Shown here: piece by piece, positions 51,860 to 63,289 of the stretch | How positions within the stretch are numbered: the stretch's first letter is position 1 | Layout: every line of letters begins with the position of its first letter | Assembly: GCA_033964015.1 (NCBI GenBank) | Contig: CM066915.1 | Location: forward strand, 8,295,575 to 8,359,574 | Length of the DNA: 64,000 bases | Source of the DNA: Scolanthus callimorphus | Lineage: Eukaryota > Cnidaria > Anthozoa > Actiniaria > Edwardsiidae | Direction of reading: 5' to 3' | Translations under genes and position numbers: made by a program | The notes under the pieces: model-generated | What the model was told of the DNA's origin: nothing | Seen by the model: only the letters and a program-made list of their open reading frames with translations | Databases searched by the model: none

Positions 51860-54800
51860 GTAATAATATATAGTGTTCTACATCAGGGAAATCTTAACAG
51901 ATCAGACCACAGTCTAGATGGCAGATGTTATGTTGCAGGAACTACAACCATATGCAAAATGTTGGAACACTTTGCCGAGAGAACTCTCCCTGCCCTCCCT
52001 TCAATGTTGATCAAAATCGTGTCCTGGTATTATTTTGCCGGAACCGACCTGATAGGGGTGCTCGTCGTATTTTTTAGGGGTCAAAATCGACTCTCAGGTA
52101 TTTTTTAGGGGGTATGAGAGAAACATTGTGGCTTTCACTAAAGCCTGGTGCACACTAGCGACATAACCCGGAGTAATTAATCGATGAAAACGATAATCGA
52201 TGAAAATCGATATTAATCGATAATAATCGATGCTTATCAATTGATTAATATTGGGAATCGAAGGTTAATCGATGAACAGCAAATTTGTGACCTTTTAATT
52301 GATTAGCAATCGATGATAGTATCATTATGATCATTATCGATTAACTTCGATTTTGATTGAATTCAATTCACCATGAAAAGGCTCAATAGGATTTATGAGT
52401 AGCGCAATGGAGAAGTTGCGGGAGTAATAGTCAACTCTTGTTACAGAGAGCCCGCAATAGTGATAGCTGAATCTCAGTCATTTTCAGTAAGATTCGTTTA
52501 GATGGAGCGAGTTGTCCATAATGTTGGGGTATCCACAAGGCGAGAGAGTTGACTGTATTATTAATCAATGGTATTATCTTCATTGATAACAGAGCTCTCT
52601 GGATCCGCTCCTCAATCTTTTCTAGCAAATATTACTCCTTGAAATTCATGTTAATCGATGCAATTTGATGTTAATCGACAGTCAATAATAATTGATGGAA
52701 ATCGATGAAATTGACATATATCAACGTGTGACTATCGATTAATCATCGATTGCCAATATCAATCGATATTAGTTTACTGATTTGATCGATTAATATAGAT
52801 TTATCGATTGGCAATCTGATGATCGATTTTCATCGATTAATTACTCCGGGGACATAACGACATAAGGACGTTATGTTGCAACGAAAAAAGTACGGGAAAA
52901 TAATTGAAACAATCAATATTTTCCATGGATCTTCATTAGATTACTTCACCAAAGCAATCTTATGTTATTTTTTTGTCGACTGCAACTTCTTGAAACCACT
53001 AAATTTTGTTCGCGTGACATTTTTCTTATGTCGTTATGTCGCTAGTGTGCACCAGGCTTAATAAATGGTATTTTTTAGGGGTACGCAAATTAATGAATGA
53101 AAGGGTCACAAACCAAGCAAAACGTTTTCTGGCTTTCTTTATTCATTTATAGCTCAAAAAACAAGCTTGTTTTGGGATGAGAAACATGAAACAATAACAA
53201 AAAGGTTTATTGTTGGTATTTTTTAGGGGACATTTTGTTTTATAAGGTTTTTTAGGGGGTTTATATTTTGGAGCACTCTTATTTGGGAGTCCCCCCCCCC
53301 CAAAAAAAAAACATTCGACAAAAGTTTATAACTGAAAAGAATCCCAATTTGTCCGACGCAACTCATTTCGCTTTTACGAGATTCTAATTTGAATTTGAAC
53401 CATCTTGGAAATGTGACGTCACTCTTGTGCTGGTAACTGGATCATTGGCCACTTGTCAGAATTGTTTGAAATCCTGGTAAAATCTCTCTTCACCAGCCTA
53501 GTCCCTGGCATTCTGGGTGGGCTTCCTGTGGTTGGTAAGACATGGTGTGATGTGACGTCACAGGAAACCGTCTCCCCGAACGTTCTGCAGGTGAGCTCGG
53601 CCCAGTGCTCACGGTTCTTCTCCTACTGGTACCACAGGAAGCCCACCCAGAATGCCAGGGACTAGGCTGTCTCTTCACTACATTTTCTGCTTCTTGATGA
53701 TATGGAGAACCCCTATGACATTTTTTCTTTTTGCATGTAGGTCTTAGCTGGTCGTGGTAACAATCTCCATGAAGTAGAGACGAAAGAAGGAGAGCATTTC
53801 CTTGTTAGCATGCCATCAAAATTTAGGAAAAATGTCTGGATCAAAAGAGGTTTGTTTGCAGTGACACATTCTATGCTGGATTTGTTTTAAGAAATTGAGT
53901 TTTTGTTGTCCAAAAACATAGGGTTTTGGGGGCGTGAAAGTTCTGTGAAGCAAGCTCTGTGTCTTTCAATCATAGTGGGATTTTCAGTCCCAATTTTATG
54001 ATAGGGATTTTCTTTTGGGTTTCAATTTTGGCTATGAGATTTGGTGAAATAAATGACCTTGTTACTTTTTTGGAGGGGGGGGGGGGGGGGAATTACTTAC
54101 CTTATTCCGATTACTGCACTAAAAAATTCAAACCCAAAGCGTGACATGTTAACAAAATGTGCCGAATGGTAAAGAGCTTCATTTTCAATTTCTTAAAGCC
54201 CTTTTTTGCTTGGCAGTGCTGATATGGAAATTCTTGTTAAAATGTGCCAGAATTCAATATTATGGTGAATCATTTGATGCTTTTTCTTTAAGGTGACTTT
54301 GTAATTGTGGATCCCATTGAAGAAGGCAACAAAGTATGTGCAGAGATAGTGTATATACTATACCCAAAACAGATCAAGTACCTCAAGGAAGAGGACTTGT
54401 GGTGAGTTGAAAGTTGGCATGGCTCGATCTCAACCCAGAGAATTTTTGCCAGTTGAAAAGCGTACATGATATAATTTTAGGAGGTGCATTAGTCATATAC
54501 CTGTTGCATTTGCTAAGATTTTTAAGAATAGCTTTTGTATATAGACTGATTTTTAACTATATTTTAGAATGTTATGTTATTTATAATCTTTTTAGAACAT
54601 GTAGTATTGCTTGTATTATTTTTTTTTTTTTTTGTAATGTGTTTATGTAATTTATGAGATGAATAATAATCACAGTGACTATTAATTCATAAATCTGAAG
54701 ACTTTGTAAGAAATGCAAGAAATACGTAACAAATTGATGCCAATTGCAAAGATGTAACCCAGGGGGGGGGACTCCCCATAAAAATAGACAGGGGTGCTTG

Positions 54801-57800
54801 TCCTATCCCTTAAAGGGGCACTGTCACCATTTTACATGATTTTAGGGTTAATTTAGATAGCTTAAATGCAGTCAGACTCACCAGAATTGAACAAAATAAT
54901 CGTCTAGGTTTGTTAAATAACCTTTCAGCTACAAGATGAGTACAAATTTGGAGTATTTCCATGTGTTATCGAGCGGATGGAATTGAAATTTTTTATTTCG
55001 TATCAGGCTGAACAGTTTTCAAACTTGGAAATTTGATAGCGAAAGCTATTAAATCTTATGTAAGAAGACTTATATAATGCAAGTTTCAGTTCCTCTTTCT
55101 TTCTAGGACATAATTACAGTATACATAGGATTCTGAGTTGTTTATGTTAGATCACTGGTCTTATTTTTTAATATTTTGTTGAAACAGCCTGGTGACTCGG
55201 TGACAGTGCCCCTTTAAAGGTATAAAATTCACCCAACTGCTATCTCTTAGAGGTGTCCAAAGAATCTGCTATCCCTTAGGGAGCCTCACGCTCAAGGTGA
55301 CCTACAAATTCAGCGACAACAACACAACTAAATTGTTTCAACTTGATGGTTTGCAAGGACCGCAATAACATTAGGATTTTCCATATCCATTTTGCTATCT
55401 CTAGGGATAAAATTCACTGTTGACCACACCCAATTTGCTATCCCTTAGGGTTAAAATCAGCTTTCCCGAGGAGCACCCCTGTCTATGTTTATTGGGAGTC
55501 CCCTCCCTGGGGATGTAACATGGCAGCTTATGCAGTACACAATTAGGCAATGCTTAAAATTTTGAGCTAAAGAGTTAGCAGTGTTATGAGGGTAAGGAAA
55601 CCCCCAGAAATTGAATCGATTTTGTTTCCTGCAAACAGGCCAGAGGCTTTCACAGAAAAGCCATGTGAAGGCAAAGAAGCAGTCAAAGAGGAAAAGGAAC
55701 CAGCAGACAAGGGGTGAGTAGAAATAATGTCACTCATTTATCTCAAACTGGATAAAGCACATTGCTCAATACCCAGCTTTTAAGCTCTTGTGAAAGGTAA
55801 ATGTAAAAATCCATAAAATGACTTTTTTTCCTGAAATTCATTTGATACGGTCCTAAAGTTTCTAAAACCTCAAACGATGGGTCAACTATTTTCCTAGGCT
55901 TCAATTGCCCATTCGTTTTTTATTGTTCGCCACTCATTTTCTGTAATTGAATTAACTTTAAACGCTTTTTCTAGGACTTAAATGTTAGGTCAAATTTTCA
56001 CCTTCGTGAAGCTCCTGACCTCGCACAATTTAAGATATCGGCGTCACATTTTCTGTGTCGTTAGAAAATGATAACAACTAAAAAACCGTGTGAGGGAGTT
56101 TTTATTTATTACTTGAAAAAGATTTTATGATAAATTTTGCAGCCACAAAGTGTAAAAAATGTGACTTTCAACTTCGCGACCTAATATTTTCGTAAAGACC
56201 TTAATATAGGAAATTATTGATACACCTTGACAACGCGAGGAAAGTTAACGTTACACTAAATTAAAGCGATTGCAATTGAGCAATCACTAGCCAATGAGAA
56301 TCGAGAGAAATCACCACTTGCTCCTAAATGGCTTTTTTCTCAGCCAATCACAAGCCGAACCAATTACTAAGTAATTACACAATTGTATTCACTACAGAAT
56401 TTGATTGGCTGAGAAAAACGAGTAGCCAATGAGAACGCAGAGCAATCGCAATAACATCACGAGTGTTGACAGTCATGTGAAATCCGCTCTATATGCATTT
56501 CATTAACACGTTTTTGCCAAAAGTTATAGTTACATGCATTTAATTAACGTACATTAAATTAACGCGAATTTAAGTAAGTGCATTGTTAATTTCCTATTAA
56601 GGTATGTAAAATATCGAAAATCGGTGACACAGCTTTGCAGTTCATTTCTCCAAGACAAAAATCCGACAAAGTGTAAAAGTAAGCGCTAGTTTTTAGTTCG
56701 GGGTCTTATAAATACAAGAAAAAATAAATAAACGTTGATAAACTAAACAACTTCATAAGATAGACCAATCTTTTAGCTTTAAAATGATATATAGCTCATT
56801 ATAATAGTATAATTGCGACGCGACGAGAAATTTTGTCCGAAGACACCCCTCACGGGTTTACAGAGACTTTGAGAAAATTGAAACCCTCTGGCACTGGTTG
56901 TCATTAAAGAACATAATACGACTCGAAACCAATTTGGGCCAACAAAAAGATCTGTTTTCATGATCATGCTTAAATTTGAAATAAGTATTAATGTAATATT
57001 GTGCAATTCCAGAAAAGACACATACACACTTCACAGAGGGAATTGCTATTTCCAGTGAGGTGGGAGGTGACAGTCAATATATCTCATATTTATTTTGTAT
57101 TTAAGAAAAACAAACAGAAGGGATGGGAGAGGGGCTTAAAGTGTAGAAACTCCATGGTGGGGGAATCTTTTTTGAAAATTACACACTGTCGCAACACATG
57201 CTCCTTGCAGGGTCCTGAAGGGGTAAAACGGGAGCCGGGATTCGCCATTTTTTAGGCCGGGAAAACGGAATTTGTGTTACCGGGAACGGGATTTGTCTAC
57301 CGGGAATGGGAATCAAGATGCTTCAACGGGAACGAGATTTTTCAAATCTCTCCTTGTATATCCTGTGTATCCTAATAAAAAGTCGTCAATTTATACCATT
57401 TTTCGCATTTTAAGACTGTTTAGAGTATCCTAACAGCAGGCTACCTGAAAATAGAATTTCACTTCTCGCTCCTTCTAAATTAAGGCCCTCTTTTTGCTGT
57501 TTTGGTCTCTCGGAACCTGCGAGGTTTTGGTCAACGGTTTGATAACTTGGCATAGGCATTTTCAAAACGGCGGAACCACTTTTTGAATAGAATCGTATTA
57601 TATATCTTTTGTATCAAAATTGAGGACGAGATATCATACGGGCAGGGGATCATTTCATTTTGGGGTGGGCAAGAGGGGGGAACTCGAAACATGAAGCCCT
57701 GGAAGGGGAGATCGCAAGAAATTTTCTGCGAAATTATTCCAGCAATTTCGTTATCATTTGCATTTTTGTAGTTCTCTTCTTTCAATACGTTAAACATTTA

Positions 57801-58751
57801 TGCTCGTGCCGCTTAAATGGAATGCCCGTTACAAGAACATTTGTATCTTAGCGAGGACAAACAAACTCCCCGCGAAAAGCCCTCCAGTGATAGGCCTGGC
57901 AGGCAATTACTATATTCGAAAGAACTCCGTAAGCGTGAGATCGACGTTACAAACATAGAAATTCATCAGTTGGGCCGCAAATATGACGATTACATCATTT
58001 GCGTCGTGCACGAAGAATACAAACGACAGGCTTTATTTGCTATACACAAAAAATGCAATGTTCATCTACCTTTTTTCTGAGGCTTGATGAAATTCGTTTA
58101 TCAATTAAAACAGGGCGCGCTTCACGCGCAACAGAAGAGAAATTTCTGTAAAATATATCCCATGTTCAAAGGGGGATCACGAAAAGCCTTTATAGTGATA
58201 GGCCTGGCGGACAATCACTATGTTGGAAAGAAATCGACATTACAAGCATAGCAATTCGTTATTTGGTAGCAATAATAACAATTTCGTCATTTGCAGCGTG
58301 CATGAACAATAAAACCTACAGGACCAAGAGATAGTACCGATAAAAGCAGGAATCTCAATTTTAACATAACAGTTTTCGTGCGCCGGGATTTTACTGACTG
58401 GTCCTACCGGGAACGGGATTTTTCCTACTGGGAACGGGATTTTGCGAAAAAAACGGCCGGGAAACGGGATTGGGACCCCCCCTTCAGGACCCTGTCCTTG
58501 TGCCATCCCATGGACCTGGACTCATCTGAACAGCATATTTTGTACATTGTTCTATCAGAATTGAGCCTGAGGTGGTTTTCTTCCTCCTCAGATTACCACC
58601 AACTAGTGATACCCATGATGACACCTCATCTGTCAGTGGGACAGATGATGAGGATGACGATGATGATCTGTTTGTCAACACCAACAGACCCCCGCCCATC
58701 ACCTACAGTGATGAATCAGACAGTTCTGGGGATGACGGACAGGAGGGCTAA
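51773..58751 (+). CDS. EIF1AD: EIF1AD, eIF1A-domain (S1-like) RNA-binding protein (spliced gene)
   Basis: Five exons with GT-AG introns and matching phases encode about 179 residues (human EIF1AD 165). The N-terminus [14 protein letters not shown] is basic. The eIF1A/IF-1-type OB fold follows: [40 protein letters not shown] and [16 protein letters not shown]. Then comes the LKEEDLWPEAF segment, a Glu/Lys linker, and an acidic tail ([15 protein letters not shown]) with the family's LFVNTNR motif. Known members are nuclear, resemble translation initiation factor 1A, and have been linked to small-subunit maturation. The gene starts about 360 bp after a transposon end and 3.7 kb downstream of BRMS1L. 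Introns 1, 3 and 4 hold transposons. All core residues expected of the family appear present. Confidence 0.95.
52142..53058. mobile_element. MITE with AGCCTGGTGCACACTAGCG ends, TAA duplication
   Basis: Flanked by TAA (52139-52141 and 53059-53061). Ends AGCCTGGTGCACACTAGCGA and inverse, followed by CATAACGACATAA-type arms. Harbinger-like by its duplication. Split by the 684-bp element at 52167. In EIF1AD intron 1, between AGGTATTTTTTAGGGG-type repeats at 52040-52115 and 53065-53260 that suggest an outer, older element. Confidence 0.9.
52167..52850. mobile_element. 684-bp TIR element packed with ATCGAT sites, 7-bp duplication
   Basis: CCCGGAGTAATTAATCGATG and its inverse are flanked by identical GACATAA (52160-52166 and 52851-52857). 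Both arms (~150 bp) contain many ATCGAT or ATTAATCGAT motifs, while the centre has few. A 65-codon minus-strand frame (52431-52628) is not recognised. Confidence 0.9.
53495..53668. repeat. 174-bp hairpin element, 38-bp perfect arms
   Basis: AGCCTAGTCCCTGGCATTCT then GGGTGGGCTTCCTGTGGT is exactly inverted at the right end. Lies 72 bp before EIF1AD exon 2. Confidence 0.93.
53741..53849 (+). CDS. EIF1AD: EIF1AD exon 2
   Basis: Acceptor TTGCATGTAG, donor GTTTGT. Encodes the core of the OB fold ([30 protein letters not shown]). Phase 1 out. Confidence 0.95.
54293..54401 (+). CDS. EIF1AD: EIF1AD exon 3
   Basis: Acceptor TTTCTTTAAG, donor GTGAGT. Encodes [20 protein letters not shown], then [16 protein letters not shown]. 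Phase 2 out. Confidence 0.95.
54759..55511. mobile_element. 753-bp TIR element with 8-bp duplication GATGTAAC
   Basis: GATGTAAC at 54751-54758 and 55512-55519. Ends CCAGGGGGGGGACTCCCC and GGGAGTCCCCTCCCTGGG, then ATAGACAGGGGTGCT and inverse. Repeated CTATCCCTTA(A/G)GG-like units. Resembles 22304-22693 in its ends. hAT-like by duplication length. In EIF1AD intron 3; contains a nested TTAA element. Confidence 0.92.
54814..55213. mobile_element. 400-bp TTAA MITE, AGGGGCACTGTCACC ends
   Basis: TTAA at 54810-54813 and 55214-55217. Ends AGGGGCACTGTCACC and GGTGACAGTGCCCCT. Kolobok/piggyBac-type duplication. Nested in 54759-55511; a relative lies at 45690-45930. Confidence 0.9.
55639..55713 (+). 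CDS. EIF1AD: EIF1AD exon 4
   Basis: Acceptor TGCAAACAG, donor GTGAGT. Encodes [20 protein letters not shown] then PADK, the low-complexity linker. Confidence 0.92.
56205..56491. mobile_element. MITE, right end AGAGCGGATTTCACATGAC
   Basis: GTCATGTGAAATCCGCTCT forms the right end, and inverted AGCGATTGC/GCAATCGC and TAGCCAATGAGAA segments form inner pairs. The left terminus is not clear. In EIF1AD intron 4. Confidence 0.65.
57000..57190. mobile_element. diverged MITE of the GTGTGGTTCCAGAAA family
   Basis: TGTGCAATTCCAGAAAAGAC at the left and a loose inverse ATTACACA at the right, with AGTGAGGTGGGAGGTG and GGGAGAGGGGC between, echo 49353-49543. Confidence 0.5.
57208..58494 (+). mobile_element. 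1.3-kb TIR element with 6-bp duplication, copy C2
   Basis: CAGGGTCCTGAAGGGG and CCCCTTCAGGACCCTG ends flanked by TCCTTG (57202-57207 and 58495-58500). Nearly identical to the inverse of 11002-12299 apart from an oligo-G expansion there. An 87-codon frame (57817-58080; 11430-11693 in C1) differs at about two residues between copies but has no recognised domain. Inserted in EIF1AD intron 4. Confidence 0.94.
58592..58751 (+). CDS. EIF1AD: EIF1AD exon 5 with stop
   Basis: Acceptor TTCCTCCTCAG. Encodes the acidic tail with [19 protein letters not shown] and stops with TAA at 58749-58751. A possible ATTAAA polyadenylation signal lies near 58833. The 1.3-kb element C2 ends 97 bp upstream. Confidence 0.94.
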
Positions 58752-58884
58752 CAAAAGTAGCTATTTCACTGCGTTACAAGTTTGAATGACTTTGTCTTGG
58801 ATTTTATCTATGAAGAAATACTTATATTGTTTATTAAAAAATGTATCAGGGGGTCGAGGAAGTAATCCTCTCTTCCATACTGCC

Positions 58885-59057
58885 AGTGGCAGATCCAGGG
58901 GGGTGCTTTTGGTGCGGACGCACCCCCTTTTGTGACATCAAAATGGTTTAAAACGGCAAATTGCAGGCCTGAAGAGAAGATTTTAGCAGTCCAATGACAA
59001 TCCCGCTCTTCGGACCAAAAACGCACCCCCCCTTTTCAAAAACCTGAATCCGCCCCT
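58885..59057. mobile_element. 173-bp MITE, AGTGGCAGATCCAGG ends
   Basis: AGTGGCAGATCCAGGGGGGT at the left and an inverse with CCTGAATCCGCCCCT at the right; inner TGCGGACGCACCCCC and AAACGCACCCCCC. It begins 133 bp after the EIF1AD stop. Confidence 0.82.
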
Positions 59058-60454
59058 AACTGCTATTGCGTTTAAGAGAGGATTCCAGATATTTGTGCTG
59101 TTTTTTTTGGGCGCTGGAAAGGCGTCTTTTGAAAGCCCGAACGAGACGTTGCAACGACGTTTTTAATTAGGACATGCTAAACCCTTAGTCTCCACTTATC
59201 ACGTCGCAGCATTTTGAATGCATGCTCTCAGTTTTCTGACACGCCTCGAACAACGAGGAAACAATTTTATGTCCACGCTCAAATGCAAGTAGCAATATCT
59301 TTAACCAAAGGCAAGAACTCACAAAACCTGAAATTTATATGCATATGATAATGGCGGAGAGGAAGACGTGCAAGCAACGGAATAGGTGGGCACCAGGGAA
59401 CAGCATCTCTCTTGTCAATGACTAGTTGCTTTCAATTAGTCAATCCCCATCCCCTGTATTTTTAAATGATAATCTTTTTGTTAATCGTTGCTTACAAGAT
59501 TTAAGTAGGAAAGTAGATTACTTTTACCGATGCTCAAAAGGTGCGTGGTGCTGAAATTACATGATATTAAATTACCATCTCAAAAAGCGTGTGTACTAGT
59601 GTAGTGAATAATATTGTAATAAATCTGTGCGTGCACATCTTACACCGCCCTCAAAAGTCAAATGGTCCACCCATAATTGAATAAAGTTATTGAAAAATAG
59701 GAAAAAAAAATACTTGTGTTGGATTATATGAGTATTAGTTAAAAAGGCGCGCGCTTTCGCTACCTCACTATCTATTTAACAATTATTCCTCAAGTCGAAT
59801 GGGTTCTGAGTCAATAGCCCATGAGGCCGAATAAGCTATTGACTCAGAGGCCATGAGGGCGAGAGAAATAATTCTTTTAGTCACATCACACTAGTAGGTC
59901 AATTTGTATAGCCAAAATCATTTACTCGGGTCTGGTCATTTTGCCATTTTCTAGCTTTCAAATCCGAAACTCAAATCACACTAATGCTGCGTTCTGATTG
60001 GTTTAGCTACTAGTAAGCTAATAGTTATAGCCTACGAGTAGCGATAAGTGTCGGACTTGAAAGCCAGGTAATGGCAAATGAAAACGTTTTTGGTTGAATT
60101 GTGATGTTACCAAAACAATTATTCCTCTTGCCGTCGTGGCCTCTGATTGGAATAGCCCATTCGCTCTCGAGGAAAAATGGTTTTGCTGTACAAACCCACT
60201 CGCATACGCTATCACTATCGCCTGTGATTCGCTATAACGAATCACAGGCTGAAATTGGCATTCAGATACCCAAACAATACCCAAAGAAAAACAGGTTCTT
60301 TTCCAAAAAAAAATATCACTCCATGGGCATCTTAAGTATGGTCCGTACAAGAACTAGGCAAGCCAACGGCACATCACGCTGGAATGTAGTCAATTATGCG
60401 CAATTTTATTGGCTTAGAAAAAAAGAAGTAAAACCACAAAACCGAAATTTAACA
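59058..60454. other. intergenic repeats and hairpins, no gene
   Basis: AATTATTCCTCAAGTCG... and AGAGAAATAATT around GAGTCAATAGC/GCTATTGACTC form a hairpin at about 59779-59873. CTGATTGGTTTAGCTAC near 59995 matches part of 30750-30800. GTGATTCGCTATAACGAATCAC is a short palindrome at about 60223-60244. No supported coding frame. Confidence 0.5.
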
Positions 60455-60592
60455 AATTTCCAGGGGTTTTGAGTGTTGTGGACTCACGGCCGCAGGCGAG
60501 TGACTCCACAACAACTTTTGACCACGAGGATGGCGTAAAAAAGTGGTAAATAAGAGTCCACTACACTCAAAACCTCTGGAAATTTATTTTTT
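60455..60592. repeat. inverted repeat, AAATTTCCAGGGGTTTTGAG arms
   Basis: AAATTTCCAGGGGTTTTGAG with TGTGGACTC pairs with GAGTCCACTACACTCAAAAC and CTCTGGAAATT, around GCCGCAGGCG. Confidence 0.75.
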
Positions 60593-60763
60593 TACCAAAA
60601 CAAAATGGTCAAAACAAAAGGTCGAATTTTAACAAATTATATAAATTATTATGAAAACAATAGAATTGCTATCATATCAAGTGAACTACACCGTTTGGTA
60701 GTGCAGTGGTTGCGTACGTTCTGTGCTAACAATTATGTGGCCTGCAAGCCGTCTCCGACCTGT

Positions 60764-60860
60764 GTTTTTTTTCGGGATATCATTTTTTTGGCGCGGGGAA
60801 TGTCTGCGACACGGGAATCTCGCGCGCCAAAAAAATGAAATGAATATCCGAAAAAAAAAC
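60764..60860. repeat. hairpin, CGGGATATCATTTTTTTGGC arms
   Basis: TTTTTTTTCGGGATATCA and TTTTTTTGGCGCG pair with CGCGCCAAAAAAA and a near-inverse GAATATCCGAAAAAAAA. Confidence 0.8.
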
Positions 60861-61180
60861 TAGAGAGCCGTCTACCAGGCAACAGTTATGAAAATCGGAA
60901 GATTTTTTTATGGTCAAACAAACGCTAGAAGTGTTGTAGTCTATTCCTGCAATAATTACTCGGGAGCCACCTTATTCGTTGTTTCACACAATGGGACAAT
61001 GGGGGCGCGGTGCATCTCTGTGCGACTACGTCAATTAAAAAGGCCATTTTGTAAGAAGTTAGCCAATCAGAAAGCGAGTACAGAACTAACGATCTTGACT
61101 TTCGTGAGATCTCAGACATCGAAATATTCGCTTTTCTCTTAAAATGTTGAAAATTATGAGCAGAAATAACTTCAAAGCAC

Positions 61181-61394
61181 TCATTCTCGAACCCAGAGCT
61201 CCCCGGCTCGTTTCCTCGCGGGGGAGGCTCTGGTGACAGCCACTGACGCATGCGCGAGATTTAATACAGAGCCGCAGAGAGAAAGTCTTACAGCGCATGC
61301 TCCAACGTTCAAAATCAACCAATCAGCGAAGGCCCGCAAATGGCCGCCACCAGAGCCACCAGAGCCGAAGCGACGAGCCCTGGGTACGAGAATA
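61181..61394. mobile_element. ~214-bp MITE, ATTCTCGAACCCAGAG ends
   Basis: TCATTCTCGAACCCAGAG at the left and CTGGGTACGAGAATA at the right; CACCAGAGCCACCAGAGCC and GGCTCTGGTG inside. Same family as 47612-47831. Confidence 0.8.
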
Positions 61395-62950
61395 CAAAAC
61401 ACTAAAAACTCATCGTCAGACATATTGCTGGTATTAAATTTCTTTAAAATGGTTTGAATCTCCAAATGACAAAATTGTTTACGGGATGGCTCGGTTAACG
61501 AACACCGCACAGTACTTATCTACGAACACCGCCTTAAAACGCTGCCAGCAGTTAGATTAGAGTACAGTAACCCACTATGGTAGAGTACTGAGTAGATGAA
61601 TATAATGTGCTAGGCCATTGCACACAGAGGTCTACAGCAGGCATTGGGGAATTCCAGGGTACATTTAGCAATTGCTTTTAGACTTGACAAATTCTTTATT
61701 TGACTGTTGGTAGTGTATGCAGTAATTGATGTTAAGAAACAATTTTAAGAACACCCTGTAAGAAGAACATTTTCAGGCTGATTTTGCAGAAAACACCCAT
61801 GTCCAAAATTAGAACAAAATCAGCCTGAATGCCAAACAACTAAAACACCTGTTCTTGTATGCGGGTTTTTACTGTATGCTGCTTGCTGCTGTAGGTAGAG
61901 GAGAGTTCTAGTATGGTAAGATGTGGAGACAGGGCTGCAGATTTATGAAAGGTTAATACAAAAAAGATTCGTGGATCCGCCCCTGATAGTCCCTGTCCCT
62001 GTCCCTGAATATCATGCAAAGGATTTGAATGACAAAAAAAATCCAATCAATCACCACGTCTGCAGCAATAGCGAAGAGCATTCGTTCCGTTAAGTCGGGC
62101 GATGAAGATTTAGAAAGGGCACATATCGAATGAAAGCTACATACCAAAAATCAGTTGCAACGCGACCGGGATATGGCCCGCTAAATACGTAATTTTCTTT
62201 CACAAATCACTGTATTTTTGGTTCTGTTCGTAAAGTTTTAAACTGGGTCTGAAATACAGAGATTTGTTAAAGAAACTTATGTCTTCATTTGTTGCATGCA
62301 ACGTTCCTTTCGAGTTGATCTTTCATGGACTAAAAACTCTGTGACGTCACACTAGAGTACTCTATAGCTATAGCCAAACGTATCTATAGCCAAACGTCTG
62401 TATAGTTCTGGAAGTTTTGAGAAACATTTTGTCCGAAGTTGTTAATGTTTAACCATGAAATATATATAAAAACTAGAAGTTTCTAAAAGAAAGTGAAATG
62501 CTCGCGGCAACAGAGAATGTGCCTCCTCTGTATGGTATGCTAATCAGGCAATAGAAATCATCAGAAGAGCAATATCAAAGGCAAATGATTTCTTTTGCCA
62601 TTAATACCAATTTGGCATGATTACCACGCAAAGAATTCGACTGCTTCCCTTGCGACAACTGGGGGAGCAACAATGTGTTTCACTGACCGGTAATAACAAA
62701 ACCAGAAATCATGTGACTGAAAAAAATATAAAAATCCACCACATTTACGTGTGCTTTTGCACAATTCATTCACGTAAAACAAACTCTTCTTTATTTCTCT
62801 GTTTTTTTCCCCCTTCGATACTTGGTATGATAATAAAGCACTTATTTACTGGAACCTCAGCAAAGCAGTATGTTTTACGGTCCCCGGAGCTGAGGAAACA
62901 TCAGCGGTCTTGGGACCACAAAACATACTGTTTCCCTTGGTCCAAGTAAG
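61395..62950. other. intergenic, nothing recognised
   Basis: Small features only: a CCCTGTCCCTGTCCCTG run near 61994 and CAGTATGTTTTACGGTCCC / GGGACCACAAAACATACTG as an inverted pair at 62866-62930. A 110-codon frame at 62617-62949 is unrecognised. Confidence 0.5.
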
Positions 62951-62968
62951 GGACGTGTCATTATTTAC

Positions 62969-62993
62969 GGGGGGGGGGGGGGGGGGGGGGGGA
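62969..62993 (+). repeat. oligo-G tract
   Basis: About 22 consecutive G followed by AGGG, then GGACCCTCCCCC-type units. Likely variable in length. Confidence 0.9.
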
Positions 62994-63289
62994 GGGCTCC
63001 CATTTTTTTCAAACAAGGCTAAAAAAAATTAGGGCCCTCCCCTTGAACATAAGAAAAAAAATGTGACCCTCCCCCAGTCCTAGGTAAAAAAATTGGGACC
63101 CTCCCCCATGCAATTTATTCTAAAAAACCTGTCAGATAGACTATTGTCCAAGTGACTTCTGTCATGCAACAGTCTATTGACATCACGGCCCCCCGATTTT
63201 AACATTCGCTAAGTGTTAAATGTTACTATTTCCCGGTCACCAGGGACATGGTCGTTGTTAAAGCTCCAGGCCCCCGGGGACACTTTTTG

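Noticed and set aside
57817..58080. 87-codon frame conserved between the two 1.3-kb elements as a real gene
   Set aside because: The copies are so similar overall that conservation of the frame is not evidence of selection. The more distant relatives do not keep the frame.
60101..60472. 123-codon + frame and 110-codon overlapping - frame
   Set aside because: Low-complexity Asn/Lys-rich translation of AT-rich repeat sequence with short palindromes. No family signature.
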